This document shows positions 1-10,545 of a stretch of 64,000 nucleotides of DNA, in pieces. The DNA is taken from assembly GCF_900129665.1 (NCBI RefSeq), contig NZ_FQWL01000002.1:186001-250000 (forward strand), written 5' to 3'. The translations under genes and the position numbers were made by a program. Each line of letters starts with the position of its first letter. The stretch's first letter is position 1. The notes beneath the pieces were generated by a model. It searched no databases and had not been told where the DNA came from. It worked only from the letters and a program-made list of their open reading frames with translations. Source of the DNA: Flagellimonas flava. Lineage in GTDB: Bacteria; Bacteroidota; Bacteroidia; Flavobacteriales; Flavobacteriaceae.

Positions 1-981
1 GGAGATGTCGCCCCTGTGCGATTGAACTCAAATGGGGTCACTGCTTTTGTATCCATCACTCGGGGATGCGACAATATGTGCACCTTCTGTGTAGTTCCTT
101 TCACAAGGGGAAGGGAGCGTAGCCGAGACCCACAATCCATCTTGGAAGAGGTAAACGACCTTTGGGAAAGAGGGTTTAAGGAAATCACATTATTGGGACA
201 AAACGTGGATAGCTACCTCTGGTATGGCGGTGGACTCAAAAAAGATTTCGAAAAAGCGACCGAGATGCAAAAAGCCACCTCTGTGAATTTTGCCAAGCTT
301 TTGGAAATGACAGCCATGGCACAACCCAAAATGAGGATTCGTTTCTCCACCTCCAATCCGCAAGACATGACCTTGGATGTAATTGAGACCATGGCCAAGC
401 ATAGAAATATTTGCAACTACATCCACCTACCTGTGCAGAGTGGAAGCAACAGGATTCTGAAGGCCATGAACCGCTTGCACACCCGGGAGGAATATTTTGA
501 GCTTATCGATAACATCAAAAAAATAATTCCTGACTGCGCTATAAGCCAGGATATGATTACTGGTTTTCCTACGGAAACGGAAGAGGATCACCAGGATACC
601 CTAAGCCTAATGGAGTATGTGAAATACGATTTTGGATTTATGTTCGCTTACTCTGAGCGACCGGGCACCCTTGCCGAACGAAAATTGGATGATGACATTC
701 CAGAAGAGACAAAAAAACGGAGGCTTCGCGACATTATTGACCTTCAACAAAAACACAGTCTTTACCGAACCCAACAGCATATGGGGCAAGTAGAAGAAGT
801 ACTGATTGAAGGTTTTTCAAAAAAATCTGATGCACATTGGATGGGCAGGAATTCCCAAAACACTGTCGTAGTCTTCCCAAAGGAAAATTACAAGGTCGGG
901 GACTTTGTGAATGTAAAAATCAATGAATGCACCTCGGCCACCCTAATCGGTGAGGCCGTTGGTTTAAGTGAATACAATTAA
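1..981 (+). CDS. miaB: tRNA-2-methylthio-N6-dimethylallyladenosine synthase MiaB (5' partial)
   Basis: Radical-SAM methylthiotransferase that adds a methylthio group to i6A37 of tRNAs reading UNN codons. The frame is open from base 1 (first residues GDVAPVR), so the N-terminal UPF0004 domain lies outside the window and the GTG at 16 is not the real start. The radical-SAM cluster is visible as RGCDNMCTFC, with Cys at visible residues 23, 27 and 30. The radical-SAM barrel follows, and the C-terminal 60 or so residues fit a TRAM domain. Its TAA shares one base with the ATG of the next gene, suggesting translational coupling. The assignment is firm; only the truncation is a limit. Confidence 0.95.
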   Translation, partial: GDVAPVRLNSNGVTAFVSITRGCDNMCTFCVVPFTRGRERSRDPQSILEEVNDLWERGFKEITLLGQNVDSYLWYGGGLKKDFEKATEMQKATSVNFAKLLEMTAMAQPKMRIRFSTSNPQDMTLDVIETMAKHRNICNYIHLPVQSGSNRILKAMNRLHTREEYFELIDNIKKIIPDCAISQDMITGFPTETEEDHQDTLSLMEYVKYDFGFMFAYSERPGTLAERKLDDDIPEETKKRRLRDIIDLQQKHSLYRTQQHMGQVEEVLIEGFSKKSDAHWMGRNSQNTVVVFPKENYKVGDFVNVKINECTSATLIGEAVGLSEYN

Positions 982-2252
982 TGGAATCAATACAATCCAT
1001 AAAACAACGCTTTGAACTTATCGGTAACGATGTCAAGCTCAACCGGGCCTTGGAAAAGGCCATTCAAGTGGCACCTACGGATATTTCTGTTTTGGTGACC
1101 GGGGAAAGTGGCGTGGGAAAGGAAGCGATTCCCAAAATTATACACTCCTTGTCGCATCGCAAGCATGCAAAATATATTGCGGTAAACTGCGGCGCTATCC
1201 CTGAAGGGACCATAGACAGTGAACTTTTTGGTCACGAAAAGGGAGCCTTTACCGGGGCAACGCAAACCAGAAGTGGATATTTTGAGGTTGCAGATGGTGG
1301 TACTATTTTTTTGGATGAAGTAGGTGAATTGCCGCTGACCACCCAAGTACGCTTGTTAAGGGTCTTGGAAAATGGAGAGTTTTTAAAAGTGGGATCCTCC
1401 CAAGTCCAAAAAACCGATGTGCGAATCGTGGCCGCCACTAACATCAACATGTTCGAGGCCATTAAAAAGGAAAAATTCAGGGAAGACCTTTATTATAGAT
1501 TGAGTACCGTGGAAATCAATATCCCACCGCTCCGCGAACGCCAAGATGACATTCATCTTTTGTTCAGAAAATTTGCTTCCGATTTTGGTCAGAAATACAA
1601 AATGCCCACAATTAGATTGGAGGAAGCCGCAATACAATTACTTTTAAAGTATCGATGGCCAGGAAACATTCGGCAGTTGCGCAACATCGCCGAGCAGGTT
1701 TCCGTATTGGAGGAGAACCGAACCATTTCCGCGATGACCTTAAATGGCTATTTACCCAATTCGAGCAATACCAATTTGCCGGCGGTGGTGGAACAGAGCA
1801 AAAAAGAGGGCGATTTCAGTAATGAACGAGAAATTCTATACAAGGTCCTATTTGATATGAAGGGAGACCTCAACGATTTGAAAAAACTTACCTTAGAATT
1901 ACTAAAGAACAACGATACCGAAAAAGTTCAGGAAGAAAACGAAACCTTGATACGAAAAATCTACGGCAACAAGGAGGAAGAGGTTCCACACCATGAGGCC
2001 AATGTGGCCGAAGTGCTTCACCTACCGGAACCCACAGTTGAGACCGCCACTCCAGTGAATCAGCCACAGGAAGACCGTTACCATTTTGCAGAAGAAATTG
2101 AAGAGGAAGAAACGCTATCTTTACAGGAAAAGGAAATTGAATTGATCAAAAAATCGTTGGAACGAAATCGTGGCAAACGAAAGGCCGCTGCTTCAGAATT
2201 GGGTATTTCGGAACGTACTCTATATCGAAAAATAAAACAATACGATCTTTAA
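981..2252 (+). CDS. sigma-54-dependent transcriptional activator without receiver domain
   Basis: Bacterial enhancer-binding protein of 423 aa that would activate RpoN-dependent promoters. The AAA+ domain begins almost at the N-terminus: Walker A GESGVGKE near residues 41-48, the sigma-54 contact loop GAFTGA near 88-93, and Walker B GTIFLDEVGEL near 107-117. A Glu/Pro-rich linker covers about 330-380, followed by a Fis-type helix-turn-helix in the last 40 residues (AASELGISERTLYRK). There is no response-regulator receiver, GAF or PAS domain, so control must come from expression level or a partner. It overlaps miaB by one base (TAATG) and stands before lptE. Targets are unknown. Confidence 0.93.
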   Translation: MESIQSIKQRFELIGNDVKLNRALEKAIQVAPTDISVLVTGESGVGKEAIPKIIHSLSHRKHAKYIAVNCGAIPEGTIDSELFGHEKGAFTGATQTRSGYFEVADGGTIFLDEVGELPLTTQVRLLRVLENGEFLKVGSSQVQKTDVRIVAATNINMFEAIKKEKFREDLYYRLSTVEINIPPLRERQDDIHLLFRKFASDFGQKYKMPTIRLEEAAIQLLLKYRWPGNIRQLRNIAEQVSVLEENRTISAMTLNGYLPNSSNTNLPAVVEQSKKEGDFSNEREILYKVLFDMKGDLNDLKKLTLELLKNNDTEKVQEENETLIRKIYGNKEEEVPHHEANVAEVLHLPEPTVETATPVNQPQEDRYHFAEEIEEEETLSLQEKEIELIKKSLERNRGKRKAAASELGISERTLYRKIKQYDL

Positions 2253-2290
2253 ATTTCCCATTCCTGAATTTTTGGTTTACAACACAATTA

Positions 2291-2809
2291 ATGAAACATC
2301 ACAGTATTAAAATCTTATTATTGAGCTTAGCCTTTGTTCTTCAGGGATGCGGAGCGTATAATTTCTCAGGGGCAGATATTGGAACGGCTCAGAGTTTTCA
2401 AGTAAGCTTCTTTCAAAACTATGCGGACCAAAGTCCAGGTTCAACCATAGAACCCGGTCTTGACCGGGATTTCACCTTGGCATTACAGGACATGATAAAT
2501 AACTTGACCAGCCTCTCCCTTACGGGAAGCAATGGGGATTTACTATATGAAGGTGAAATAGTGGAATACAGGGTAACACCGATGACCGCTACCGCCGACC
2601 AGTTGACCGCCCAAAACCGGCTCACTATGAGCGTCAACGTTCGATTTTATAACAAAACCAAGGAAGATGCGGATTTTGAAAGGCGATTCTCTTTCTTTTT
2701 TGATTTTGACGCGGCCGCTGCCCTTACCTCCATTCAGGCACAGGCCCATGAAGAAATTTTTGAACGGTTGACCCAAGATATTTTTAATGCCTCGTTGGGA
2801 AATTGGTAA
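2291..2809 (+). CDS. lptE: LptE family lipopolysaccharide-assembly lipoprotein
   Basis: 172 aa. The signal peptide ends in the lipobox LQGC (Cys near residue 20), so the mature protein is an outer-membrane lipoprotein. The pattern after the Cys (GAYNFSGADIG) and the Phe-rich conserved core are those of the LptE family, which plugs the LptD barrel and helps deliver LPS to the outer leaflet. It lies 38 bp after the sigma-54 activator and 3 bp before the next gene, in a run that also contains secG, consistent with one envelope-biogenesis transcript. Confidence 0.88.
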   Translation: MKHHSIKILLLSLAFVLQGCGAYNFSGADIGTAQSFQVSFFQNYADQSPGSTIEPGLDRDFTLALQDMINNLTSLSLTGSNGDLLYEGEIVEYRVTPMTATADQLTAQNRLTMSVNVRFYNKTKEDADFERRFSFFFDFDAAAALTSIQAQAHEEIFERLTQDIFNASLGNW

Positions 2810-2812
2810 CCT

Positions 2813-3694
2813 ATGAATGTATCGGATTTTATAGAAATTCTTCAAAAATCGGACACTATCCTTTCCCCAAAACAAACTCGGGAATTGGAAGATATCATCG
2901 ATGAATACCCCTACTTTCAGGCAGCTAGGGCACTCCACCTTAAAGGTTTAAAAAATCTCGATAGCTACAAATACAACAATGCCCTAAAGGTTACCGCAGC
3001 ACATACGGCCGATCGTGATGTCCTATTCGATCTTATCACCACCCAAGAATTTGTCCAAAACAACATTGCCGATACTTTGGCGGGGAGGGCACCCAAACTT
3101 GAGGAAAAGAAAGCCGTTTCGGAAGAAATAGAACCCAGTCCAGAAACCGAAACCTTGTTGGGCGAATCCAAAGAAGCTTTACCGCAAAATATTGAGGATG
3201 CGGAGCAAATTCTGAATCCTTCCCTTTTCAAATCCAAAAATACGGACGCAATACCAAAACAGGATGAAGCACCATCTGACCCTAAATCTGACCTAGATCT
3301 AGGGAAACCAATCCCGTTTACCAAAAAAGAACGACATTCATTTGCAGAGTGGCTACAGCTCACATCCAAAAGCAGTTCGGATGACTTAGGAAGTACAGCC
3401 GAAGTTGAACTTGAAAAAAAGAAAAAGTTTGAACTTTTGGATAAATTCATCGAGAACAAGCCCAAAATTGTTCCCAATGAGGAATCCAATACCAAAGTTA
3501 ACATCAAAGAGTCCGTAAAAATGGACAAAAGTGAGCTCATGACAGAAACTTTGGCCAAGGTTTATTTGGAGCAAAAAAAGTACAAAAAAGCTATCCAAGC
3601 CTTCAAAATATTGAGTTTGAAATATCCGGAAAAAAGTGGTTTCTTTGCAGATCAAATTCGAGCGGTCAAGAAGCTGCAGAAAGAAAAAGATTAA
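2813..3694 (+). CDS. TPR-like protein of unknown function
   Basis: 293 aa, no signal peptide. The N-terminal 90 residues are helical (FIEILQKSD, then a DEYPYFQAARALHLKGL segment resembling a degenerate TPR). The middle 95-230 is acidic, Ser/Glu/Lys-rich and probably disordered. A clear TPR-like helical pair sits near the C-terminus (TLAKVYLEQKKYKKAIQAF). It lies 3 bp after lptE and 9 bp before secG, so it is almost certainly in that operon. A scaffold role in envelope biogenesis is only inferred from context; no specific function is recognised. Confidence 0.85.
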   Translation: MNVSDFIEILQKSDTILSPKQTRELEDIIDEYPYFQAARALHLKGLKNLDSYKYNNALKVTAAHTADRDVLFDLITTQEFVQNNIADTLAGRAPKLEEKKAVSEEIEPSPETETLLGESKEALPQNIEDAEQILNPSLFKSKNTDAIPKQDEAPSDPKSDLDLGKPIPFTKKERHSFAEWLQLTSKSSSDDLGSTAEVELEKKKKFELLDKFIENKPKIVPNEESNTKVNIKESVKMDKSELMTETLAKVYLEQKKYKKAIQAFKILSLKYPEKSGFFADQIRAVKKLQKEKD

Positions 3695-3703
3695 GATAGC
3701 ATA

Positions 3704-4072
3704 ATGAGTACGTTTACAATTTTTTTGATATTAATCATCGTTGTATGCCTTTTATTGGTCTTGGTTATCATGGTACAGAATCCTAAAGGAGGAGGACTTT
3801 CCTCATCTTTTGGTGGAGGTGGAAACCAAGTTGTTGGAGGTGTAAAAAAGACCGGGGACTTTTTGGATAAAAGTACTTGGACACTAGCTACCTTGTTGAT
3901 TGTTTTGATTCTACTTTCCAATGTATCTTTAAAAGGAAGTTACAGTCAAGCAGATTCTAAACTATTACAGGGCGATGATGTTGAAACAACTGTTCCTGAA
4001 ACAGTACCCGAACAAGTTCCAGAACAGGTTCCAGCTACTGACAACACTAATCCAGCGGACACCATCAACTAA
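3704..4072 (+). CDS. secG: preprotein translocase subunit SecG
   Basis: 122 aa inner-membrane component of the SecYEG channel. Two transmembrane segments (about residues 5-23 and 57-75) flank the family signature QNPKGGGLSSSFGG and a Gly-rich cytoplasmic loop. The C-terminal tail is longer than in enterobacteria and carries short acidic VPEQVPE-type repeats, a low-complexity extension. It is the last gene before a strong hairpin terminator, so it probably closes the lptE operon. Confidence 0.95.
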   Translation: MSTFTIFLILIIVVCLLLVLVIMVQNPKGGGLSSSFGGGGNQVVGGVKKTGDFLDKSTWTLATLLIVLILLSNVSLKGSYSQADSKLLQGDDVETTVPETVPEQVPEQVPATDNTNPADTIN

Positions 4073-4094
4073 ATTTTGATGACAGCACAAATAC

Positions 4095-4128
4095 AAAATG
4101 CCAGCTTAAATGACAAGCTGGCATTTTT
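4095..4128 (+). terminator. Rho-independent terminator after secG
   Basis: A 13-bp perfect stem (AAAATGCCAGCTT at 4095-4107 pairing with AAGCTGGCATTTT at 4115-4127) around a 7-nt loop, ending in a T tract. It separates the lptE-secG run from groES-groEL. Confidence 0.9.
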
Positions 4129-4157
4129 GTTTTCATATAATGTCAGTTTTCCCAAAA

Positions 4158-4172
4158 TGGCATAATTTCTGT
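4158..4172 (+). promoter_or_regulatory. possible sigma-54-like -24/-12 element upstream of groES
   Basis: TGGCATAATTTCTGT, 46 bp before the groES ATG, matches the -24 half of the RpoN consensus (TGGCA) and has a G at the expected -12 spacing, but the -12 element reads CTGT instead of TTGC. A TGTCAG stretch lies just upstream at 4141. No CIRCE element is visible. This is a weak, inferred site. Confidence 0.25.
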
Positions 4173-4218
4173 CCAAAGTTTCCAGAATTTTTAAAACAAA
4201 TACCTAAAGATTAATAAT

Positions 4219-4497
4219 ATGGCTAAAGTTAACATCCAACCATTAGCGGACAGAGTTCTAATAGAACCTGTTGAGGCTGAGACCAAAACCGCCTCAGGCA
4301 TTATCATTCCCGATACTGCAAAAGAAAAACCCCAAAAAGGAAAAGTAGTAGCTGTAGGCCCTGGAACCAAGGATGAATCCATGACAGTTAAAGTCGGAGA
4401 TACGGTTCTTTACGGAAAGTATGCAGGTACCGAATTAAAATTGGACGGTGCGGATTACCTAATGATGCGTGAGAGTGACATTTTAGCAATTGTATAA
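4219..4497 (+). CDS. groES: co-chaperonin GroES
   Basis: 92 aa, the usual length. The start [10 protein letters not shown] and the mobile-loop region [20 protein letters not shown] are characteristic of the Hsp10 heptamer that caps GroEL. It lies 21 bp upstream of groEL in the standard bicistronic operon and is isolated from secG by a terminator, so it needs its own promoter within 4129-4218. Confidence 0.98.
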   Translation: MAKVNIQPLADRVLIEPVEAETKTASGIIIPDTAKEKPQKGKVVAVGPGTKDESMTVKVGDTVLYGKYAGTELKLDGADYLMMRESDILAIV

Positions 4498-6153
<1,656 letters not shown>

Positions 6154-6183
6154 TCCCAAAGGATACAATCCAATAGAAATTAG

Positions 6184-6215
6184 AACCGCGGTAGTAAACT
6201 ACCGCGGTTTTTTTT
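6184..6215 (+). terminator. Rho-independent terminator after groEL
   Basis: An 11-bp GC-rich perfect stem (AACCGCGGTAG at 6184-6194 with CTACCGCGGTT at 6199-6209) with a TAAA loop, followed by an uninterrupted run of T. It ends the groES-groEL transcript. Confidence 0.93.
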
Positions 6216-6316
6216 GTTCCAAACCAGCCGTTTGTGCTTTCATCTATGTTCTCGGTCTAATAGTTTTATTTCTGGAGTTCTATTTGATTACATTTTAGGA
6301 TAAAAAAATCCAAACC

Positions 6317-7522
6317 ATGCAATCCAAATTATTTTATCCCTCACTCCTCTGCGTTTTATCGTTCTGCGTTCTAGGTTCTTGTTCCCCAAAAGAACCTGAG
6401 AAAAAAGAAACCATAGCGGTTATGGCCTACTACGTCCCCGAAGAAGACTATAAACCGGAACAATTGCCATTACATCAACTGACCCACATCATTTTTTCCT
6501 TCACCAATGTGATTGATGGAGAAATGAAATTTGCACATGAGGAGAATGGTGGAAAATTAAAGCAATTGGTGGACCAACGCGCAAACCATCCAAACTTAAA
6601 AGTTATGATAGCTTGTGGCGGATGGGGTGCAGATGGCTTTTCAGATATGTCCCACACGCCTGAAAATCGAAAAAAATTCGTGGAAAGTGTGGTGGCTTTC
6701 AATACAAAATACGACTTGGACGGATTGGATATAGATTGGGAATATCCTGCAATTCCAGCTGCCGGAACCGGAGCCCGCCCAGAGGACAAGCAAAATTTCA
6801 CCTTGCTTATGAAAGAACTTCGAGAAGCCCTTAACACCTTGGATCGTCCACAGATACTAACGTTTGCCTCAGCAGGCTGGAAACCCTATTACAAAAATGT
6901 TGAACTACTTGAGGTTATGAAACATGTGGACTACATGAACGTAATGACCTACGACCAAATCGGCTCCACCTCACCTTTCACAGGGCACCATACTGCGCTG
7001 GGTCTCATTGAGGAAAAACATGTGCAAGGAACACCCGCATGGGATTATATCGAGAGCAGAAGGGAAGAAATGGAAAAACGTGGTTACAAATACGAACCCA
7101 GATCTGCAGAAAAAATTGTAAGCTACTGCATAGACCAGGGTGTAGAACCAAAACAAATCGTAATTGGGGCAGCATTCTATGGAAGGGCTTGGAAGGGTGT
7201 CCATCCCAAAAACAACGGACTATACCAACGGAACTCAGGGGCGCATATTGGCTGGAGCACATATCAACAAATCAGAAACGAATTTGAACCTGACCAAGAT
7301 TATAATCGTTTTTGGGACTCCATTGCCAAGGCGCCCTATTTGTACAACGCCAAGGACAGTATATTTATCAGTTATGACGATACCGTATCGGTCCGAATGA
7401 AAACGGAATATGCACGGAACGAAAAACTTGGCGGTATCATGTTTTGGCAATTGGGGAATGACACCAAAGACCCAAACAGTCTTCTAAAGTCCATGTATGA
7501 AGCTTCCATAAAGACCAAGTAA
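6317..7522 (+). CDS. glycoside hydrolase family 18 lipoprotein (chitinase / endo-N-acetylglucosaminidase-like)
   Basis: 401 aa. The signal peptide ends at a lipobox (LGSC, Cys near 22), so it is a surface or periplasmic lipoprotein. The GH18 signature DxxDxDxE is intact as DGLDIDWE (about 135-142), giving catalytic acid Glu142 with the assisting Asp140. Upstream, ACGGWGADGFSDM matches the second conserved GH18 strand; downstream, VMTYDQIG and FYGRAW complete the barrel. Family substrates are beta-1,4-GlcNAc polymers or the chitobiose core of N-glycans; which one applies is not visible. The next gene starts 18 bp downstream and encodes another carbohydrate-related lipoprotein. Confidence 0.9.
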   Translation: MQSKLFYPSLLCVLSFCVLGSCSPKEPEKKETIAVMAYYVPEEDYKPEQLPLHQLTHIIFSFTNVIDGEMKFAHEENGGKLKQLVDQRANHPNLKVMIACGGWGADGFSDMSHTPENRKKFVESVVAFNTKYDLDGLDIDWEYPAIPAAGTGARPEDKQNFTLLMKELREALNTLDRPQILTFASAGWKPYYKNVELLEVMKHVDYMNVMTYDQIGSTSPFTGHHTALGLIEEKHVQGTPAWDYIESRREEMEKRGYKYEPRSAEKIVSYCIDQGVEPKQIVIGAAFYGRAWKGVHPKNNGLYQRNSGAHIGWSTYQQIRNEFEPDQDYNRFWDSIAKAPYLYNAKDSIFISYDDTVSVRMKTEYARNEKLGGIMFWQLGNDTKDPNSLLKSMYEASIKTK

Positions 7523-7540
7523 CTACATAAACCAACCAAA

Positions 7541-9772
7541 ATGAAACTAAAAACCCTGATTGTTCTTTGCATCACGGGCCTCACACTGCTGTCATGTGGC
7601 ACAGAAAGCCTAACCTTGGTGAAGAATGGAGAAACTGATTATGAAATTGTCCACCTAGACAGTGCTTCTGAGATTGAAAAAAAGTCCACCCAAGTACTTC
7701 AAAAATATCTTAAACAAATTAGTGATGTCCAACTGGATATTGTGGCTGAAAGCTCGCAAACGGCTGGAAAGCATAAAATTTATGTAGGGAGTACCAACCA
7801 AGAAAGCCTTGCGCTTCACCAAGTGAAAATCCATTCTGAAAACGGCGATCTATTTATAAATGGAGGTTCCGATACTGCGGTACAGAATGCCGTTTACGAG
7901 TTTTTGGAAAAGTATTTGGACTGTAAATGGTATGCCCCGGGAGCGGCCAATATCCCAAAAGAACGGAATATTTCGCTTCAACCAATGGATTATAGCTATA
8001 CTCCCGAAATCACCACGAGGACCGTACATTCCCGCCTATTCTATGAAAACCACGAGTTTGCCGATCAGCAGAAGGTAACCTATGAGGCCTTTCCAACATA
8101 TGTGCCAACAGCAAGGGTACACACCTTCCATAGGTTTATGCCAGAAGAAACGTTCTACCAGTCACATCCTGAATATTACGCCATGCGGGGCAACAAAAGG
8201 TTACCCACCCAATTGTGTTTGACCAATAAAGATGTATTGAAAATCGTTACGGACTCCGTTGCATCCTATTTTAGGAGGTATCCCGAAGCTTCGGTGATTT
8301 CGGTAAGTCAGGATGATAACCAACAGTACTGCCAATGCGAAAACTGCCATCGAGTGGATACAGAGGAGGGAAGTCCTGCGGGCACCATGATTCATTTTGT
8401 AAATGAGGTTGCCAAGGTATTTCCAGATAAGACCATATCCACTCTGGCCTATCAGCATACCAGAAAACCGCCGAAAATCCGACCCGAGGAAAATGTGTTG
8501 ATCACCCTTTGCTCCATTGAATGTGACCGAAGTGCTCCAATTGCCCAAAACTGTGAGGATTTTGCCCAGGATTTGGAAGGATGGGGAAAGCTATCGGACA
8601 ATATTAGAATATGGGACTATACCACCCAATTCACTAATTTTTTGGCCCCCTTCCCCAACCTATATACACTTAAACCCAACATAGAACTGTTCAGGGACAA
8701 CAATGCCAAATGGATTTTTGAACAACACAGCAATAATCCAAGCGAGCTGTTCGAATTGCGTTCGTACATCACCGCCAAGTTACTTTGGAATCCAGACTTG
8801 GACTTTAATGATCTCCTCATAGAGTTCACCGATGGATATTATAAGGAGGCAGGACCTTTTGTGCGAAAGTATGTGACTGCCATCCATGAAGCACTGGCTG
8901 AAAATCCAGATTTCTTTCTCTTTCTGTACGGAGATCCCTCCGAAGCATTTGATTCATTTCTAAACCCTGATCTACTAGCGTCCTACACCACACTATTCGA
9001 TGATGCCGAACAAGCCGTAGCTTCCAAACCAGATGTATTGGCAAGGGTAAAAATGGCCCGAATGAGTATTGACTATGCCACCCTTGAGGCCAGTCGCAAA
9101 AATCTAACCAAAAATTACAGCCTTACCGTAACCGATTCGGGAGGAACAGAGTCCATTAATCCGAAAGTTACATTGTTGTTGGACAATTTCAGTAATACTG
9201 CAAAAGCCAACAACATCACCCTCATGAACGAAATGGGCTTTACGGTAAACGAGTATGGAGCTAATTATCTTTCAGCATTGGAAACGGCCAAGAAACCCAA
9301 CAAGGCAAAAGGGAAAAAAGTGGTAAGCTTGACCCAGCCCAAAAAATATGCAAATGAGGATCCGATGGTACTTACCGATGGTGCATTGGGCGGAAGTAGC
9401 TTCTATGCCAATTGGCTCGGCTATGAAGGTAATGATATGGAAGTGGTTATAGATTTGGAAAAAGTGCAACCTATCAGTTCCATTTCCATAGCCTTTTTAC
9501 AAGTCACAAATCATGTGGTTTTTTTCCCTTCCGAAGTCACCTATCTGGGATCTGTGGACAACACCAATTTTACCCCGTTGGGCACCCTCAAAAACCCGCA
9601 TCCACTGAACAAAAAAAGTAAAGTAAACGATATTCAATACTTTGATTTGGAACTGGAACCTCAACCGGTTCGATACATTAAAGTTAAAGCATTGAACACG
9701 CCTACGCCATATTGGCACCATGCAGCCGGTTTGCCCTCGTGGGTCTTTGCCGATGAGATTATCGTAGACTAA
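7541..9772 (+). CDS. DUF4838 family lipoprotein with C-terminal discoidin-like domain
   Basis: 743 aa. Lipoprotein signal (LLSC, Cys near 19). Residues 30-130 resemble the GH20/GH67-type N-terminal fold. The central part (about 150-480) matches the DUF4838 type, with the pattern RTVHSRLFYENHEFADQQK and the Cys cluster QYCQCENCHRVD that may bind a metal or form disulfides. Residues 610-743 look like an F5/8 type C (discoidin-like) carbohydrate-binding domain. DUF4838 proteins are thought to be glycan-active, but no catalytic residues can be assigned here. It is probably co-transcribed with the GH18 gene 18 bp upstream. Confidence 0.8.
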   Translation: MKLKTLIVLCITGLTLLSCGTESLTLVKNGETDYEIVHLDSASEIEKKSTQVLQKYLKQISDVQLDIVAESSQTAGKHKIYVGSTNQESLALHQVKIHSENGDLFINGGSDTAVQNAVYEFLEKYLDCKWYAPGAANIPKERNISLQPMDYSYTPEITTRTVHSRLFYENHEFADQQKVTYEAFPTYVPTARVHTFHRFMPEETFYQSHPEYYAMRGNKRLPTQLCLTNKDVLKIVTDSVASYFRRYPEASVISVSQDDNQQYCQCENCHRVDTEEGSPAGTMIHFVNEVAKVFPDKTISTLAYQHTRKPPKIRPEENVLITLCSIECDRSAPIAQNCEDFAQDLEGWGKLSDNIRIWDYTTQFTNFLAPFPNLYTLKPNIELFRDNNAKWIFEQHSNNPSELFELRSYITAKLLWNPDLDFNDLLIEFTDGYYKEAGPFVRKYVTAIHEALAENPDFFLFLYGDPSEAFDSFLNPDLLASYTTLFDDAEQAVASKPDVLARVKMARMSIDYATLEASRKNLTKNYSLTVTDSGGTESINPKVTLLLDNFSNTAKANNITLMNEMGFTVNEYGANYLSALETAKKPNKAKGKKVVSLTQPKKYANEDPMVLTDGALGGSSFYANWLGYEGNDMEVVIDLEKVQPISSISIAFLQVTNHVVFFPSEVTYLGSVDNTNFTPLGTLKNPHPLNKKSKVNDIQYFDLELEPQPVRYIKVKALNTPTPYWHHAAGLPSWVFADEIIVD

Positions 9773-9779
9773 AACATTT

Positions 9780-9829
9780 GGAAAGCCCTTCTTTGAATAG
9801 CCAATAGACCAGTCAAGGAGGGGCTTTCA
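9780..9829. terminator. probable bidirectional terminator between convergent genes
   Basis: GAAAGCCC (9781-9788) pairs with GGGCTTTC (9821-9828) across a loop that contains further partial pairing. It lies exactly between the stop of the DUF4838 gene (+) and the stop of the HMA/MauE-type gene (minus). T tracts are short, so efficiency is uncertain. Confidence 0.5.
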
Positions 9830-9831
9830 TC

Positions 9832-10545
9832 TTATATACCCACCAACATCCAGATAGCCATAGCCAGCATAATGGCATTCTCAATAAATGTGGCTTCTGT
9901 CATTGGGAGCTTTAGGGCCGTACCCAAACAGGCACATCTAATCTTCTTTTTATCAAGAAGCGTTTTGGTCACCCCAATGGTGGTAATTCCCAAAACAACG
10001 ATTGTGGCGATTAGGGCAAAGGGGATATCGAGTCGCAATAAAAACAACAATCCCAATCCCAACTCAATAAATGGATACAACCAACCATACATGGGCACAA
10101 CTTTCGCCAAGGGGTCGTACATTCCAAAACTGGCCGGGAAGTTTTTCAGGTCCAAAAACTTAAAAAAGCTGAAAACAATGTAGAAAAGCCCCATGAAGTC
10201 CAGCATCGCTTCCGACATATCCCAGTTATCGATATGCATCAGGATTGCTGCGGCAAACAAGTAGGCAAAAATCAAAAACAATGGTTTAAGCTGCGTCCAT
10301 TTGGACTTTTCTTCTGCATTTACTTCCTGTTTGGGAACCAATTGCTCCCTGGAAATGGAATACTTTTTAGGCAGCACCGCTCTTAGCCCGGAGAGCTTGA
10401 TATGGTTATCCATCTGAATGGCCGCTCTAGCTTTTTCCAGGTCTATGGACACTCCCTTCACCCCTTCTACGGTCAGCAACCTTTCCTTCACCGAAGCCAC
10501 ACATCCCTGACAGGTCATTCCTTTTATGGTATAGGTATGCTCCAT
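9832..10545 (-). CDS. heavy-metal-associated domain fused to MauE/DoxX-like membrane domain
   Basis: 237 aa from the ATG at 10545 (the longer frame would need an upstream TTG). Residues 1-65 form an HMA domain with the metal-binding motif GMTCQGC. From about residue 85 there are four hydrophobic helices of the MauE/DoxX type, with a conserved CACLG motif near residue 205. Both Cys pairs suggest copper or another soft metal, or thiol chemistry. The ATG overlaps the stop of the upstream HMA gene by one base (TGATG), so the two are translationally coupled. Transport or redox function is inferred, not shown. Confidence 0.85.
   Translation of the reverse strand: MEHTYTIKGMTCQGCVASVKERLLTVEGVKGVSIDLEKARAAIQMDNHIKLSGLRAVLPKKYSISREQLVPKQEVNAEEKSKWTQLKPLFLIFAYLFAAAILMHIDNWDMSEAMLDFMGLFYIVFSFFKFLDLKNFPASFGMYDPLAKVVPMYGWLYPFIELGLGLLFLLRLDIPFALIATIVVLGITTIGVTKTLLDKKKIRCACLGTALKLPMTEATFIENAIMLAMAIWMLVGI

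Noticed and set aside
2965-3558. 197-codon minus-strand frame inside the TPR-like gene
   Set aside because: Ser/Leu-rich shadow of a Lys/Glu-rich gene; no motif, no start context, and the + frame fits the operon.
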